NCBI RefSeq assembly: GCF_003326795.1
Contig: NZ_JPWI01000001.1
Coordinates: 682,001-746,000, forward strand
Origin: Thalassospira profundimaris
Lineage (GTDB): Bacteria > Pseudomonadota > Alphaproteobacteria > Rhodospirillales > Thalassospiraceae
DNA: 64,000 bases
Reading direction: 5' to 3'
In this document: piece by piece, positions 17,616 to 25,979 of the stretch
Numbering within the stretch: position 1 is the first letter of the stretch
Layout: the number at the start of each line of letters is the position of its first letter
Position numbers and translations under genes: made by a program
Notes under the pieces: model-generated
What the model was told of the DNA's origin: nothing
The model's input: the letters and a program-made list of their open reading frames with translations, nothing else
Database searches by the model: none

Positions 17616-17906
17616 ATGAGCAAACTTGAAAAATCCGCCATTGAAACTGCCCTGAAGTCCCTGCCGAACTGGGAACTTGCCGATGATGGCCTGTCTATTG
17701 GCCGGGTCTATATGTTCGGGGATTTCAATGCCGCGTTCGGTTTCATGACCCGTGTCGCCCTGATGGCAGACAAAATGGATCACCATCCCGAATGGTTCAA
17801 TGTTTACAACAAGGTAAATGTGACCCTGACCACCCATGATGCCGGGGGTGTCACGCAGAAGGATATCGATCTTGCGACCTTCTGCGACAAGGCATCCTCC
17901 AGCTAG
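17616..17906 (+). CDS. phhB: 4a-hydroxytetrahydrobiopterin dehydratase (PCD/DCoH)
   Basis: A 96-residue enzyme that dehydrates pterin-4a-carbinolamine during tetrahydropterin recycling. The family signature is clear: [18 protein letters not shown] followed by [15 protein letters not shown]. The two adjacent His and the later His are the active-site residues. Length matches the family (95-110). It is 58 nt downstream of the UDG-like gene on the same strand and may end that operon. No phenylalanine hydroxylase is present in this window. The gene symbol is by similarity. Confidence 0.93.
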   Translation: MSKLEKSAIETALKSLPNWELADDGLSIGRVYMFGDFNAAFGFMTRVALMADKMDHHPEWFNVYNKVNVTLTTHDAGGVTQKDIDLATFCDKASSS

Positions 17907-17910
17907 CATC

Positions 17911-17947
17911 AAAAAAAACACCCTGCCGGTAGGGGACGGCAGGGTGT
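17911..17947 (-). terminator. Rho-independent terminator, leftward (shared convergent end)
   Basis: ACACCCTGCCG / CGGCAGGGTGT forms a perfect 11-bp stem with an 8-nt loop. On the minus strand it is followed by a run of T (eight A on plus, 17911-17918). It terminates the leftward dehydrogenase gene and lies 4 nt beyond the phhB-like stop. Confidence 0.88.
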
Positions 17948-17983
17948 CTATGGCTGCGGTGAAATCGGGCCGTGGGTGTGGGA

Positions 17984-18745
17984 TTATTTCGGCTCGAGGC
18001 GAACCGCGCCATCTATCCGGATGGTCTCGCCATTGATCATTTCATTTTCACAGACATGCATGGCCAGTCGGCCATATTCAGCCGGATCGCCGAGCCGTTT
18101 GGGGAACGGAATATTGGCCGCAAGGGCCTGCTGCATCTCGTCGGGAAGGGCCGTGACCATCGGGGTGCCAAACATGCCCGGTGCAATGGCAACAACGCGG
18201 ATACCATGACGGGCAAGCTCGCGCGCGGCCGGAAGGGTCATGGACGCAACCCCGCCTTTTGATGCGGAATAGGCAGCCTGTCCGATCTGGCCTTCAAAGG
18301 CGGCAATGGAGGCGGTGTTAATGATCACCCCGCGTTCGCCACTGGGCGACGGGTCGTTGCGGCTCATGGCGGTGGCGGTCACACGCATCATGTTGAATGT
18401 GCCGATCAGATTGACATTGATCACGCGCGCAAAGGCGTCCAGATCGGCCGGGCCTTCGCGTCCGACAATGCGCTCGCCCTGCAAGATCCCGGCGCAATTG
18501 ACCAGAATGGACGGGATACCAACGGAACGTACCACTTCGGAAACAGCACCTTCGACGCTGGCACCGTTTGAAACATCCACGCCAAATCCGACACCGCCCA
18601 GCTTTTCAGCCGTGGCTTTTGCGCCGTCTTCATTCAGATCAAAGGCAACAATCCGTGCGCCAGCCCCGGCCAAAGTTTCGGCTGTCGCGGCCCCAAGTCC
18701 TGATGCGGCCCCGGTTACAATGGCGATGGAACCCTTGATCTGCAT
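17984..18745 (-). CDS. SDR-family 3-hydroxyacyl-CoA dehydrogenase-like protein
   Basis: A 253-residue short-chain dehydrogenase of the HSD10 (2-methyl-3-hydroxybutyryl-CoA / 3-hydroxyacyl-CoA dehydrogenase) type. The N-terminal TGAASGLGAATAETLAG binds NAD, NCAG follows, and the catalytic Ser-Tyr-Lys appears as INTASIAAF and YSASKGG. INVNLIGTFNMMRVTA and APGMFGTPM are typical for this subgroup. GGGAG stands 9 nt before the ATG. A palindrome TTGGTAT-N4-ATACCAA lies in its promoter. Role in branched-chain amino-acid or fatty-acid breakdown is inferred from subgroup similarity. Confidence 0.9.
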   Translation of the reverse strand: MQIKGSIAIVTGAASGLGAATAETLAGAGARIVAFDLNEDGAKATAEKLGGVGFGVDVSNGASVEGAVSEVVRSVGIPSILVNCAGILQGERIVGREGPADLDAFARVINVNLIGTFNMMRVTATAMSRNDPSPSGERGVIINTASIAAFEGQIGQAAYSASKGGVASMTLPAARELARHGIRVVAIAPGMFGTPMVTALPDEMQQALAANIPFPKRLGDPAEYGRLAMHVCENEMINGETIRIDGAVRLEPK

Positions 18746-18783
18746 GGCTTGGTGTCTCCCTTGTTCAGCGCATGTGCAATTAA

Positions 18784-18801
18784 TTGGTATTTATATACCA
18801 A
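18784..18801. promoter_or_regulatory. Palindrome in promoter of the SDR gene
   Basis: TTGGTAT-TTAT-ATACCAA is a perfect 7-4-7 dyad 39 bp upstream of the dehydrogenase start. Size and position suggest an operator for an unlinked (for example TetR-type) regulator; the protein is unknown. Confidence 0.5.
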
Positions 18802-18869
18802 ATTATATCTTTAACGGGCAAGCGTCGATTTCCTGCTGCTCGTTGCACCAGACTATGGGGTGGGGATGG

Positions 18870-19400
18870 TTATCTTCTGCGCGCAAGTTCGCGATACAGC
18901 GCCTCGGGACTGACGCCGATTTCAAGGGCGATCATGCGCCAGGTTCCCTTTTCGGGAAGGACGTCGTCATGCCAGGCGATCCAGGCATCAAGCCGTTCGG
19001 CGACCGTGCGCAGCCGCAGAATCTCCGCGCGCAGGCGGGTTGCCTGTACTTCACGGGCCAGATGCGTTGCAAGCGATACAGCCATCTGATTGTTTTGGGA
19101 AAGATGGGATTCGACGTCGTATTTGCGGATCCGCTTGACCTGCGCATCCTGATGGCAGATGGCGTCGCAATGATAATGTTGTGAAAACAGGGATGCCTCG
19201 GCCAGAACATTGTCGGGCCCTGCGCGCTGCAGGACGATCTCGTCACCATTTTCAAGAAAACGTGCCAGTCGCACTTCGCCCCTAAGAACAAGGAAAAGAT
19301 GCTCGACCGGATCGCCCTTGCGAAACAGGACCTCGGTTGCGGCGAAATCGGACAACCTGCCCTCAAAGCGGTTGAGAAGATCAAAAATCGATACTGACAT
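18870..19400 (-). CDS. Crp/Fnr-family transcriptional regulator
   Basis: A 176-residue regulator with an N-terminal cyclic-nucleotide-binding-like barrel (VLFRKGDPVEHLFLVLRGEV at about 28-47) and a C-terminal helix-turn-helix (MIALEIGVSPEALYRELARR). It is shorter than typical Crp/Fnr members (220-240 residues) and lacks the N-terminal four-Cys cluster of Fnr, so an oxygen-sensing iron-sulfur role is unlikely. Two in-frame ATGs (19400 and 19412) are possible; neither has a ribosome site, so translation may be leaderless. An 18-bp palindrome with an FNR-like core overlaps both starts, suggesting autorepression. It is divergent from a Spy/CpxP-like periplasmic gene, a probable target. Confidence 0.88.
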   Translation of the reverse strand: MSVSIFDLLNRFEGRLSDFAATEVLFRKGDPVEHLFLVLRGEVRLARFLENGDEIVLQRAGPDNVLAEASLFSQHYHCDAICHQDAQVKRIRKYDVESHLSQNNQMAVSLATHLAREVQATRLRAEILRLRTVAERLDAWIAWHDDVLPEKGTWRMIALEIGVSPEALYRELARRR

Positions 19401-19414
19401 GATATATATCATGT
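19397..19414. promoter_or_regulatory. FNR-like palindrome over the start of the Crp/Fnr gene
   Basis: ACATGATATATATCATGT is a perfect 18-bp palindrome with TGAT-N4-ATCA at its core, matching the FNR/DNR consensus except the outermost base of each arm. It covers the candidate start codons of the regulator and lies 57 bp upstream of the divergent gene. Confidence 0.7.
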
Positions 19415-19470
19415 ATAGATCGCGGCGCGCAGGTCAAGCTTGAGGCACTCAGAAATTAACAGGTGATGCC

Positions 19471-20049
19471 ATGTTTATCCTTTCCCGACAGGCCCGAACT
19501 GCTTTGATCGTTTTGGGCCTGACCGTTCCGTTATCTGCCCAATCACAAGAATCCGCCCATGGTCATGGCCAGCGTCAAAGCGACCATGCAAATGCTGCGG
19601 CACCGGCATCCCCCTATGCCGGACAGCAGGATCGCTCGATTAAAAGCCTGTCAGCTGACGACATTTCAGAGCTGCAAAAAGGCGGCGGATGGGGGATGGC
19701 AAAGGCCGCGGAGCTGAATGGCATACCCGGGCCTGCGCATCTGTTGGAACTGTCTGACGACATTTCGCTTTCAGCAGATCAGAAGGCCGCCATTGTGGCG
19801 CTGTATGAGCAGATGAAAATGGATGCCATCAAAGAAGGTGCCAATCTGATCGCGGCAGAACGTGCACTTGATGATGCCTTTAAGGTGGGTGGATTGACGG
19901 AACCCGTGCTAAAGGCGCTTTTGCAGGCGATTGCAGACCGCCAAAGCAGACTTCGCTTCATTCATCTTGCCACGCATCTCAAAACGCCAGCCATTCTAAG
20001 CCCGGCACAGATAGAACGGTACAACAAGCTTCGCGGCTATGATGGCTAG
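19471..20049 (+). CDS. Spy/CpxP-like periplasmic protein (heavy-metal sensor/chaperone family)
   Basis: A 192-residue secreted protein. The signal peptide spans residues 1-25 (VLGLTVPLSAQSQ region). A His-rich segment follows (SAHGHGQRQSDHANA, possible metal binding). The mature core has SPYAGQQDRSIKSLSADDI, then helices with LSADQKAAIVALYEQMK and a C-terminal LSPAQIERYNKLRGY, the LTxxQ-type motif pair of Spy/CpxP proteins. These act in the periplasm as ATP-independent chaperones or metal-stress sensors. AGGTGA stands 5 nt before the ATG. It is divergent from a Crp/Fnr regulator with a palindrome between the genes, so it is likely induced by that regulator's signal. The metal role is inference. 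Confidence 0.8.
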   Translation: MFILSRQARTALIVLGLTVPLSAQSQESAHGHGQRQSDHANAAAPASPYAGQQDRSIKSLSADDISELQKGGGWGMAKAAELNGIPGPAHLLELSDDISLSADQKAAIVALYEQMKMDAIKEGANLIAAERALDDAFKVGGLTEPVLKALLQAIADRQSRLRFIHLATHLKTPAILSPAQIERYNKLRGYDG

Positions 20050-20074
20050 GTCAGGGTTGTGAACGCAAACCTGA

Positions 20075-20965
20075 TCAGGATTTGGCAAGTTTGCGTTCAC
20101 GTAGCGCGACATAGATTGCGGCCCCGATAATCAGTGCACCACCCGGTATAATCCAGATATCGGGCACCTCGCCAAACAGGATCAGGGCAAGGATCGCAAT
20201 GATCGGCAGGCGCAAATAGGAAAACCCGACAAAGAAGCTGTAATCAGCCAGTTGCAATGCCTTGACGTTACAGATTTGCATCACATTCATCATCAAAGCG
20301 GCAACCGCCATCAGGCCGATAGCCGTCCAGCTGGGCACTTGCCAGACAAACAGGGCCGGGATCAGCGATACCGGTGTCGTAATGATCATCAGATAGAACA
20401 GAAGTGACGTGGTGCTTTCCGTGCTGACCAGCTGTTTGGTGATCATCCCCGCACAGGCCATGCACATGGCCGCTGCAATCGGCAAAAGGCTTGCCGGTTG
20501 CATGGCATCTGATCCGGGTTGAATGATCAATCCGACACCGACAAAACCCACCACAACTGCCAGCCAGCGGTGAACACGCACCGTTTCGCGCAGGACAAGG
20601 GCGGCCAGAATGGTCCCAAACAGCGGAACGGTGAAATTAAGTGTGGTTGCCTCGGCCAGTGGCAGATAAAGCACTGCCATGAACCACAAACTCATCTCGG
20701 CTGCCGACAAGATGCCCCGCAAACCGAACAGGGGCAGGCGTGTGGTTCGCAGGCTGGATAAACCGGATTTCATCACCATCGGTGCGATCATGATCAGGCC
20801 AAAGGCAAAGCGTAAGAATACCGCCTGATAGGGATGAATTTCCGCGGTGGCAAACCGGATGGTCAGGGTAAAGCAGGCCGCAAGGATCGCCGCTGCAAGA
20901 GCAAAGAAACTGGCCCGGATTGATGCAGGTTGGCGTTCAAACCATGCTGTGACCGGACTTGGCAT
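20075..20965 (-). CDS. EamA-family DMT transporter 1 of tandem trio
   Basis: A 296-residue inner-membrane protein with about ten hydrophobic helices in two EamA halves. LRFAFGLIMIAPMV and LPLAEATTLNFTVPLFGTILAAL are typical first-half motifs; the second half ends FGEVPDIWIIPGGALIIGAAIY. It is the last and most downstream of three adjacent EamA genes on the minus strand and closely resembles the next one (the ATTLNFTVPLFGT segment is shared), which points to local duplication. The 33-bp gap suggests one operon. The substrate is unknown. Confidence 0.92.
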   Translation of the reverse strand: MPSPVTAWFERQPASIRASFFALAAAILAACFTLTIRFATAEIHPYQAVFLRFAFGLIMIAPMVMKSGLSSLRTTRLPLFGLRGILSAAEMSLWFMAVLYLPLAEATTLNFTVPLFGTILAALVLRETVRVHRWLAVVVGFVGVGLIIQPGSDAMQPASLLPIAAAMCMACAGMITKQLVSTESTTSLLFYLMIITTPVSLIPALFVWQVPSWTAIGLMAVAALMMNVMQICNVKALQLADYSFFVGFSYLRLPIIAILALILFGEVPDIWIIPGGALIIGAAIYVALRERKLAKS

Positions 20966-20998
20966 CTTTGGGGACCTTTGTGCTTGGGATATGGGCGC

Positions 20999-21943
20999 CT
21001 AGTTGCGCGACGGCGGCGGGTCAAGATCACTGGCCGCAGAAGACGGGCCGCGTTTGATCCGGTTGGCTTCACGATTAAGCTTGGCTTCGCGGCGCGCAAT
21101 GAACAGGGCCGATCCGATAATCAGTCCCGCACCGGGCAAAAGCCAGATTTCAGGCACTTCGCCAAACATCACAAGCGCGATGACCAGAACAAAGGGCAGG
21201 CGCAAATAATTGAACCCGATGACAAAGCCGTAATCGTAAACCCGGAATGCATTGGTGTTACAGATCTGGGTGATATTGGCCATGAACGCACCTGCCGCCA
21301 TCAGGCCGATTGCCGTCCAGCTTGGCGTTTCCCAGACAAACAGGGCCGGGATCAATGTCATCGGTGTGGTCAGGGCCATCATATAAAGGATGATGGTGGT
21401 CGGGTTTTCCGTGCGCGAAAGTGACTTGATCGTAAGTCCGGCACTGGCCATGCAGATGGCAGCGGCAATTGGCAACAGGCTGGCAAGCTGCATGGTCTCG
21501 CTGCCCGGGCGGATAATGATCAATACCCCGCAAAAACCGGCCAACAGGGCGGCCACCCGATACTTGCGAACTTTCTCGCCCAGAAAGATCGCGGCAAGGA
21601 CAGTCCCGAACAGCGGCACGGTAAAGTTCAGTGTTGTGGCCTCGGCCAGCGGCATGATCGCGATTGCCGAAAACCAGAAGCTCATCGCCCCCATCGACAA
21701 AACTGCACGGAGCACAAACATCGGCAGACGCTTGGTCTTGAGCGGCGCGATACCGCTACGCAATGCCAGCGGCGCAATCAGGATCAGGCCGAACAGATTT
21801 CGGAAAAACACCGCCTGAAGCGGATCAATATGTTCCGTGGCCAGACGGACAAACACCGAAAAGATTGCTGCACTGATTGATGCCATCAACCCAAAGACAG
21901 TGGCCTGCAAATAGGGGGGAAGGGCGTTGAACCGATCACGCAT
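20999..21943 (-). CDS. EamA-family DMT transporter 2 of tandem trio
   Basis: A 314-residue paralogue of its downstream neighbour: LPPYLQATVFGLMASISAAI opens helix 1, and EATTLNFTVPLFGTVLAA matches gene 1 almost residue for residue. The chosen ATG (21941-21943 complement) overlaps the stop of the upstream gene by 8 bp, indicating translational coupling; a longer open frame upstream has no family similarity. The basic tail (RREAKLNREANRIKRG) is cytoplasmic. Likely a small-molecule exporter of unknown substrate. Confidence 0.92.
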   Translation of the reverse strand: MRDRFNALPPYLQATVFGLMASISAAIFSVFVRLATEHIDPLQAVFFRNLFGLILIAPLALRSGIAPLKTKRLPMFVLRAVLSMGAMSFWFSAIAIMPLAEATTLNFTVPLFGTVLAAIFLGEKVRKYRVAALLAGFCGVLIIIRPGSETMQLASLLPIAAAICMASAGLTIKSLSRTENPTTIILYMMALTTPMTLIPALFVWETPSWTAIGLMAAGAFMANITQICNTNAFRVYDYGFVIGFNYLRLPFVLVIALVMFGEVPEIWLLPGAGLIIGSALFIARREAKLNREANRIKRGPSSAASDLDPPPSRN

Positions 21944-22934
21944 CGGGTTTTTCCCCCGTTTGCGATGTGGCTGGATCGGCGAGATCAATCTTGGTTGCGG
22001 GGATGGCTTGCGGGTCGGCGGGCGCTGTGGTTGGCAGTCGCGTGGCTGTTTTTGCCCGCTTGGCCAGAACCGCCTCGCGCCGCGCGATATAAAGTGCCGA
22101 TCCAATGATCAATGCTGCCCCGGCCCAGGTCCAGAAATCGACGACCTCGCCAAACATCACAAAGGCCATGGCCGCAACAAAGGGCAGGCGCAGGAAGTCG
22201 AAAATCATCACATAGGACTGATCGGCGGTGCGATAGGCGCGCACCAGTAACTGCTGGCCTGCGGTGCCCGCTATCGCAATCAGAAGCATGACGAATAACT
22301 GCCACAGGCTGGGCGTTTCCCAGAAATAGATCGCTGGCGGCAACGACAGCGGCGTCATGACCAGCCCCATCCACGTGACAATGGCATTGGCACTGTCGGT
22401 TCGAGACAGCATTTTGACCGTCGTCATTGCTGCTGCCATGAACAGTGTTGCCAGCAATGCCAGAATCGCGCCGGTTTCAAAATCCTGTCCAAAGGGCCGG
22501 ATGATGATCATTGCTCCGACAAAGCCGATGGCAACAGCACTCCAGCGACGCGCACGAACGGTTTCGCGCACAATGATCGCGGCCAGCACCGTGGTCAGGA
22601 TCGGCAGGGTAAAGTTGATGGCAATCACTTGGGCTGCGGGCGTGATGGCAAGTGCTGTAAACAGGCAGGACATGGCCCCAAAACCAAGCGCCCCGCGCAG
22701 GAAATGTAGTTTGAACCGTTCGGTTCTCAATCCGCCCGGACCGTTGCTAAACAGCCAGGGCAACATCGGGATCAGGCCGAAAAAGTTGCGGAAAAATGCG
22801 GCCTCGAAAGGATGAACATCACGGGTGACATATCGAATAAGCACCGCCATGGCCGCAAAACAGAGTGCGGCAGAAATCATCAACAGGGCGCCCGTTAAGG
22901 CCGCATTGTCTGAGGTGGCGCGTGAAAAAACCAT
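21936..22934 (-). CDS. EamA-family DMT transporter 3 of tandem trio
   Basis: A 332-residue membrane protein, first gene of the trio. The ATG (22932-22934 complement) has GAGG close upstream. Helices start ALTGALLMISAALCFAAMAVL. The mid-protein AQVIAINFTLPILTTVLAAI corresponds to the motif in the other two but is more diverged, so it is the oldest copy or an independent family member. A soluble Ala/Pro/Thr-rich tail of about 35 residues follows the last helix. An Lrp-type regulator is divergent 167 bp away and is a plausible controller. Confidence 0.92.
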   Translation of the reverse strand: MVFSRATSDNAALTGALLMISAALCFAAMAVLIRYVTRDVHPFEAAFFRNFFGLIPMLPWLFSNGPGGLRTERFKLHFLRGALGFGAMSCLFTALAITPAAQVIAINFTLPILTTVLAAIIVRETVRARRWSAVAIGFVGAMIIIRPFGQDFETGAILALLATLFMAAAMTTVKMLSRTDSANAIVTWMGLVMTPLSLPPAIYFWETPSLWQLFVMLLIAIAGTAGQQLLVRAYRTADQSYVMIFDFLRLPFVAAMAFVMFGEVVDFWTWAGAALIIGSALYIARREAVLAKRAKTATRLPTTAPADPQAIPATKIDLADPATSQTGEKPDA

Positions 22935-23101
22935 TATCCTCAACGAATAAGCGCGATTTTAGAAAAAATCCAGTCTGCGGGCTGCGATTTGTCATACTAT
23001 TTGTGCATGGCAGACCTTGCAGATTTGGCGAACAGTTCGCGCAAGACGGGTTTTCGTGTAAGCTCAAGGCCGTCGACAATAATCCATCAGGGGGAAATTA
23101 C

Positions 23102-23563
23102 ATGGATGCCATTGATCGCAAATTGATCGACATCCTGCAGGAAGATGCATCGCTATCCTATTCGGTACTGGGAACGAAGGTCGGATTGTCGGTTTCTGCG
23201 GTGAATGATCGTGTGCGCAAACTGCGCGAACAGGGGATTATCCAAGCCTACAAGATTGCGGTTGATACGAACGCCATTGGCCGTTCGCTGACCGCGATGG
23301 TCTGGCTCAGGACCGATCCGGCCAAGGGAAACAAGAAACTGGTCAAATCCCTCATCAAGGCTGACGAGGTACTTGAATGCCATCATATGACCGGGCGGTT
23401 TGATTTTCTGGTCAAGCTTCGCCTGCGTGACACGGCACATCTCGAAAGTTTTGTTTCTGACACGATCAAGGAAATGCCCGGCGTTGTCGAAGTTTTGCCG
23501 GAAATTGCCCTGTCTACGGCAAAAGAAACAATGTTTGTTCCGGCGCAACTGGAAACAGACTGA
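23102..23563 (+). CDS. Lrp/AsnC-family transcriptional regulator
   Basis: A 153-residue regulator. It starts MDAIDRKLIDILQEDASLSY (ATG at 23102 after an AGGGGGAA site), the standard Lrp first helix. The helix-turn-helix is LGTKVGLSVSAVNDRVRKLREQG (residues 19-41, cited in part). The RAM ligand-binding domain has VLECHHMTGRFDFLVKLRLRD and EMPGVVEVLPEIALSTAKET. Family members sense amino acids. It is divergent from three EamA transporters, a classic arrangement for amino-acid exporters under Lrp-type control; that target is inferred. Confidence 0.94.
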   Translation: MDAIDRKLIDILQEDASLSYSVLGTKVGLSVSAVNDRVRKLREQGIIQAYKIAVDTNAIGRSLTAMVWLRTDPAKGNKKLVKSLIKADEVLECHHMTGRFDFLVKLRLRDTAHLESFVSDTIKEMPGVVEVLPEIALSTAKETMFVPAQLETD

Positions 23564-23708
23564 TCACATGGCGGGAAATTGATTTATTTTGCGAAAAAAC
23601 CGCTTATGGGGTTACGCAGTCATAATTTCCTAAATATCTGATGCGATGATTGTTTTGTGAGTAGCCAGCCGAACCCAGTCCCAGACACCTGATCAAGGAG
23701 CCCCCAAC

Positions 23709-25859
23709 ATGATTGAATCGATGAATCTGGTAATCCTGATTGCATCGATTCTGGTTGTGGTCGCAGTCTTTACCAGCCTTGTCAGTTTCCGGGTCGGTGC
23801 GCCTTTGCTGTTGGTGTTCCTGTTTGTCGGTCTTGGCGCGGGCGAAGACGGCATTGGCGGCATCATGTTTGACAATGCGCCATTGGCCTATTTTATCGGT
23901 TCGATTGCGCTGGCCCTGATCCTTTTTGACAGCGGTTTTGAAACCCAGCTCAGAACGTTAAAAATAGCCGCCTGGCCATCACTGGTGCTGGCCACCTTCG
24001 GGGTGATGATTACCACGGGCGTGATCGGGGCGGTAACCTGGCTGGTGCTTGATGTGCCATGGTTGGTGGCCCTTCTGTTTGGCGCGATTGTCAGTTCGAC
24101 GGATGCGGCAGCGGTGTTTTTCCTGCTTCGGGTCGGGGGCATCAATCTGCGTGATCGCACGCGCAGCACGCTCGAAGTTGAGTCGGGCTCGAACGACCCG
24201 ATGGCAGTCTTTCTGACCATTTCACTGGTCGAGCTGATCATTCTTGGCGGGGGCGAAAATATTGCCCTTGAACTGCTGCAACGTTTTGTTCTTCAGATCG
24301 GCCTTGGCGCGGTGTTTGGTCTGGCAGGTGGATATGCACTGGTTCAGATGATCAACCGCATCAAGCTTGAACCGGGACTGGTGCCGATCATTACCATGGC
24401 CTGTGCGCTAAGCCTGTTTGGCGCGACCAGTATTCTGGGCGGCAGCGGCTTTTTGGCGGTTTATGTCGCCGGTCTGTTTGCCGGAAACAGCAAGATGAAT
24501 ATGAGCGTCGGCGTCCGGCGTTTTCAGCATGTCACCACCTGGCTTGCCCAGATCGCGATGTTTGTCACGCTCGGCCTTTTGGCAACCCCGTCCGAATTTG
24601 GCGCGGTGATCATTCCCGGTGTGGTTCTGGCCCTTGTTCTTGTCTTTATTGCGCGGCCTGTGGCGGTGTGGCTGTGCCTGATGTTTTTCAATTTCTCGCG
24701 CAATGACACGGCGTTTATTTCGTGGGTCGGTTTGCGTGGGGCGGTCTCGATCCTGCTTGCGATTGTGCCGATGGTCGAAGGGGTGCCCGAAGGGCAGCTT
24801 CTATTCAACACCGCCTTCATTGTCGTGATCACATCGCTTTTGTTGCAGGGCTGGACAATCCGGTCCGTTGCCAAGTGGCTTGGCATCATCGTGCCGCCGC
24901 GCCACGGGCCGGTGGATCGTATCGATCTTGAATTGCCGGGCAATGCCAATCAGGAAATCGTTGTGTATCGCGTGCATGAAGCCAGTGCGGTTGCCACCGG
25001 CCATCGCATTCCGCGCTGGGCACGGCCCAGTCTGATCTTGCGTGACGGGGCGTCGCTGCGCCCGCACAGTGCGGGCCCTGTTCAGGCCGGTGATCAGGTC
25101 TATATCATCACCCCGCCCCGTCATGTCGAACTGCTCGATCAGCTGTTTGCCGGTCCGGCCGAAGGGGCCAATGATGTCGAGCTGTTCGGGGATTTCAGCT
25201 TCCCGCCCGATACCCATATTTCCGATATCGGTCGCCTTTACGGTTTTGCGGTCGATGAAGACGATGCCGGACTGACCGTGGCCGATATCCTGAAACGTGA
25301 TCTTGCCGGGGATGTCGAACTGGGCGATCGCGTTGCCTATGGCACGGTCGAGCTGATCGTACGCCGGACCGATGACGAACATGGCGTGATCGAGGTCGGC
25401 CTTGCGGTCGAGCAGCAAAAAGCCAAACCCAAACGCCGTATTCCGATCTTCCAGTCGCGTTCGGAACTTCTTGAAATCTGGAAGGACTGGCAGAAGCGCA
25501 AGCGCGCGGAAAAGAACCTGGCACTGCGCGGTGAAAGCACCGTCAAATCCCTGAGCCACGATGACAATTCCGATCCGGCGGAACCAACCCCCGCGACCCA
25601 TGGCGAAGATGATGCCCAACAACGCGCTCCGTCTGTCAGCGACAAGGCCGCTCCTGACGACCTGGCCGAAACCGGAAAAGCCGCTGATACCGCAGATGCC
25701 GTCGAAACTACGCAAGCTGCTGAAAAAGCCGAAGCAGCCGAAATTGCGGAACCTGCTGAAACTACCGAAACTGCCAAAACCGGCGAAGCCCGAAAAACCC
25801 GAAAATCCGGCAAAAAGACCGAACCGGACAATCCGAAAGACAAGGTCGCCAAAACCTGA
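23709..25859 (+). CDS. Potassium/proton antiporter, NhaP2/CvrA type, with long charged tail
   Basis: A 716-residue protein. Residues about 1-395 form a CPA1-type membrane domain with 11-13 helices and the ion-binding region FGAIVSSTDAAAVFFLLR, then VESGSNDPMAVFLT. A TrkA-C-like cytosolic segment follows (SLILRDGASLRPHSAGPVQAGDQVYII, cited in part) and a CorC-type C-terminal domain (LSVADILKRD region). From about residue 600 there is a low-complexity Ala/Glu/Lys/Thr tail of over 100 residues built from imperfect AETA/AEKA repeats, probably helical or disordered. NhaP2 proteins exchange cytoplasmic K+ for protons under nucleotide or voltage control. The tail is unusual in length compared with E. 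coli NhaP2 (578 residues). Confidence 0.88.
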   Translation: MIESMNLVILIASILVVVAVFTSLVSFRVGAPLLLVFLFVGLGAGEDGIGGIMFDNAPLAYFIGSIALALILFDSGFETQLRTLKIAAWPSLVLATFGVMITTGVIGAVTWLVLDVPWLVALLFGAIVSSTDAAAVFFLLRVGGINLRDRTRSTLEVESGSNDPMAVFLTISLVELIILGGGENIALELLQRFVLQIGLGAVFGLAGGYALVQMINRIKLEPGLVPIITMACALSLFGATSILGGSGFLAVYVAGLFAGNSKMNMSVGVRRFQHVTTWLAQIAMFVTLGLLATPSEFGAVIIPGVVLALVLVFIARPVAVWLCLMFFNFSRNDTAFISWVGLRGAVSILLAIVPMVEGVPEGQLLFNTAFIVVITSLLLQGWTIRSVAKWLGIIVPPRHGPVDRIDLELPGNANQEIVVYRVHEASAVATGHRIPRWARPSLILRDGASLRPHSAGPVQAGDQVYIITPPRHVELLDQLFAGPAEGANDVELFGDFSFPPDTHISDIGRLYGFAVDEDDAGLTVADILKRDLAGDVELGDRVAYGTVELIVRRTDDEHGVIEVGLAVEQQKAKPKRRIPIFQSRSELLEIWKDWQKRKRAEKNLALRGESTVKSLSHDDNSDPAEPTPATHGEDDAQQRAPSVSDKAAPDDLAETGKAADTADAVETTQAAEKAEAAEIAEPAETTETAKTGEARKTRKSGKKTEPDNPKDKVAKT

Positions 25860-25863
25860 CGCC

Positions 25864-25910
25864 CCATGCATTAATTTGGGTGAGTTTGGATTAGCTCACC
25901 TAATGCATGG
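25864..25910. repeat. Bulged hairpin between antiporter and EamA genes
   Basis: CCATGCATTA (25864-25873) pairs with TAATGCATGG (25901-25910), and inside GGTGAG pairs with CTCACC around a 10-nt loop, with a 5-nt bulge on the left arm. No T-run follows on either strand, so it is not a standard terminator. It could protect the 3' end of the antiporter message or bind a protein. Confidence 0.6.
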
Positions 25911-25979
25911 ATCAAAAAAGCTGGTTTGGTGCGGATTGAAATATGGCCTAAATTGCCGCTTCAATTCTTTTGGAGCACC

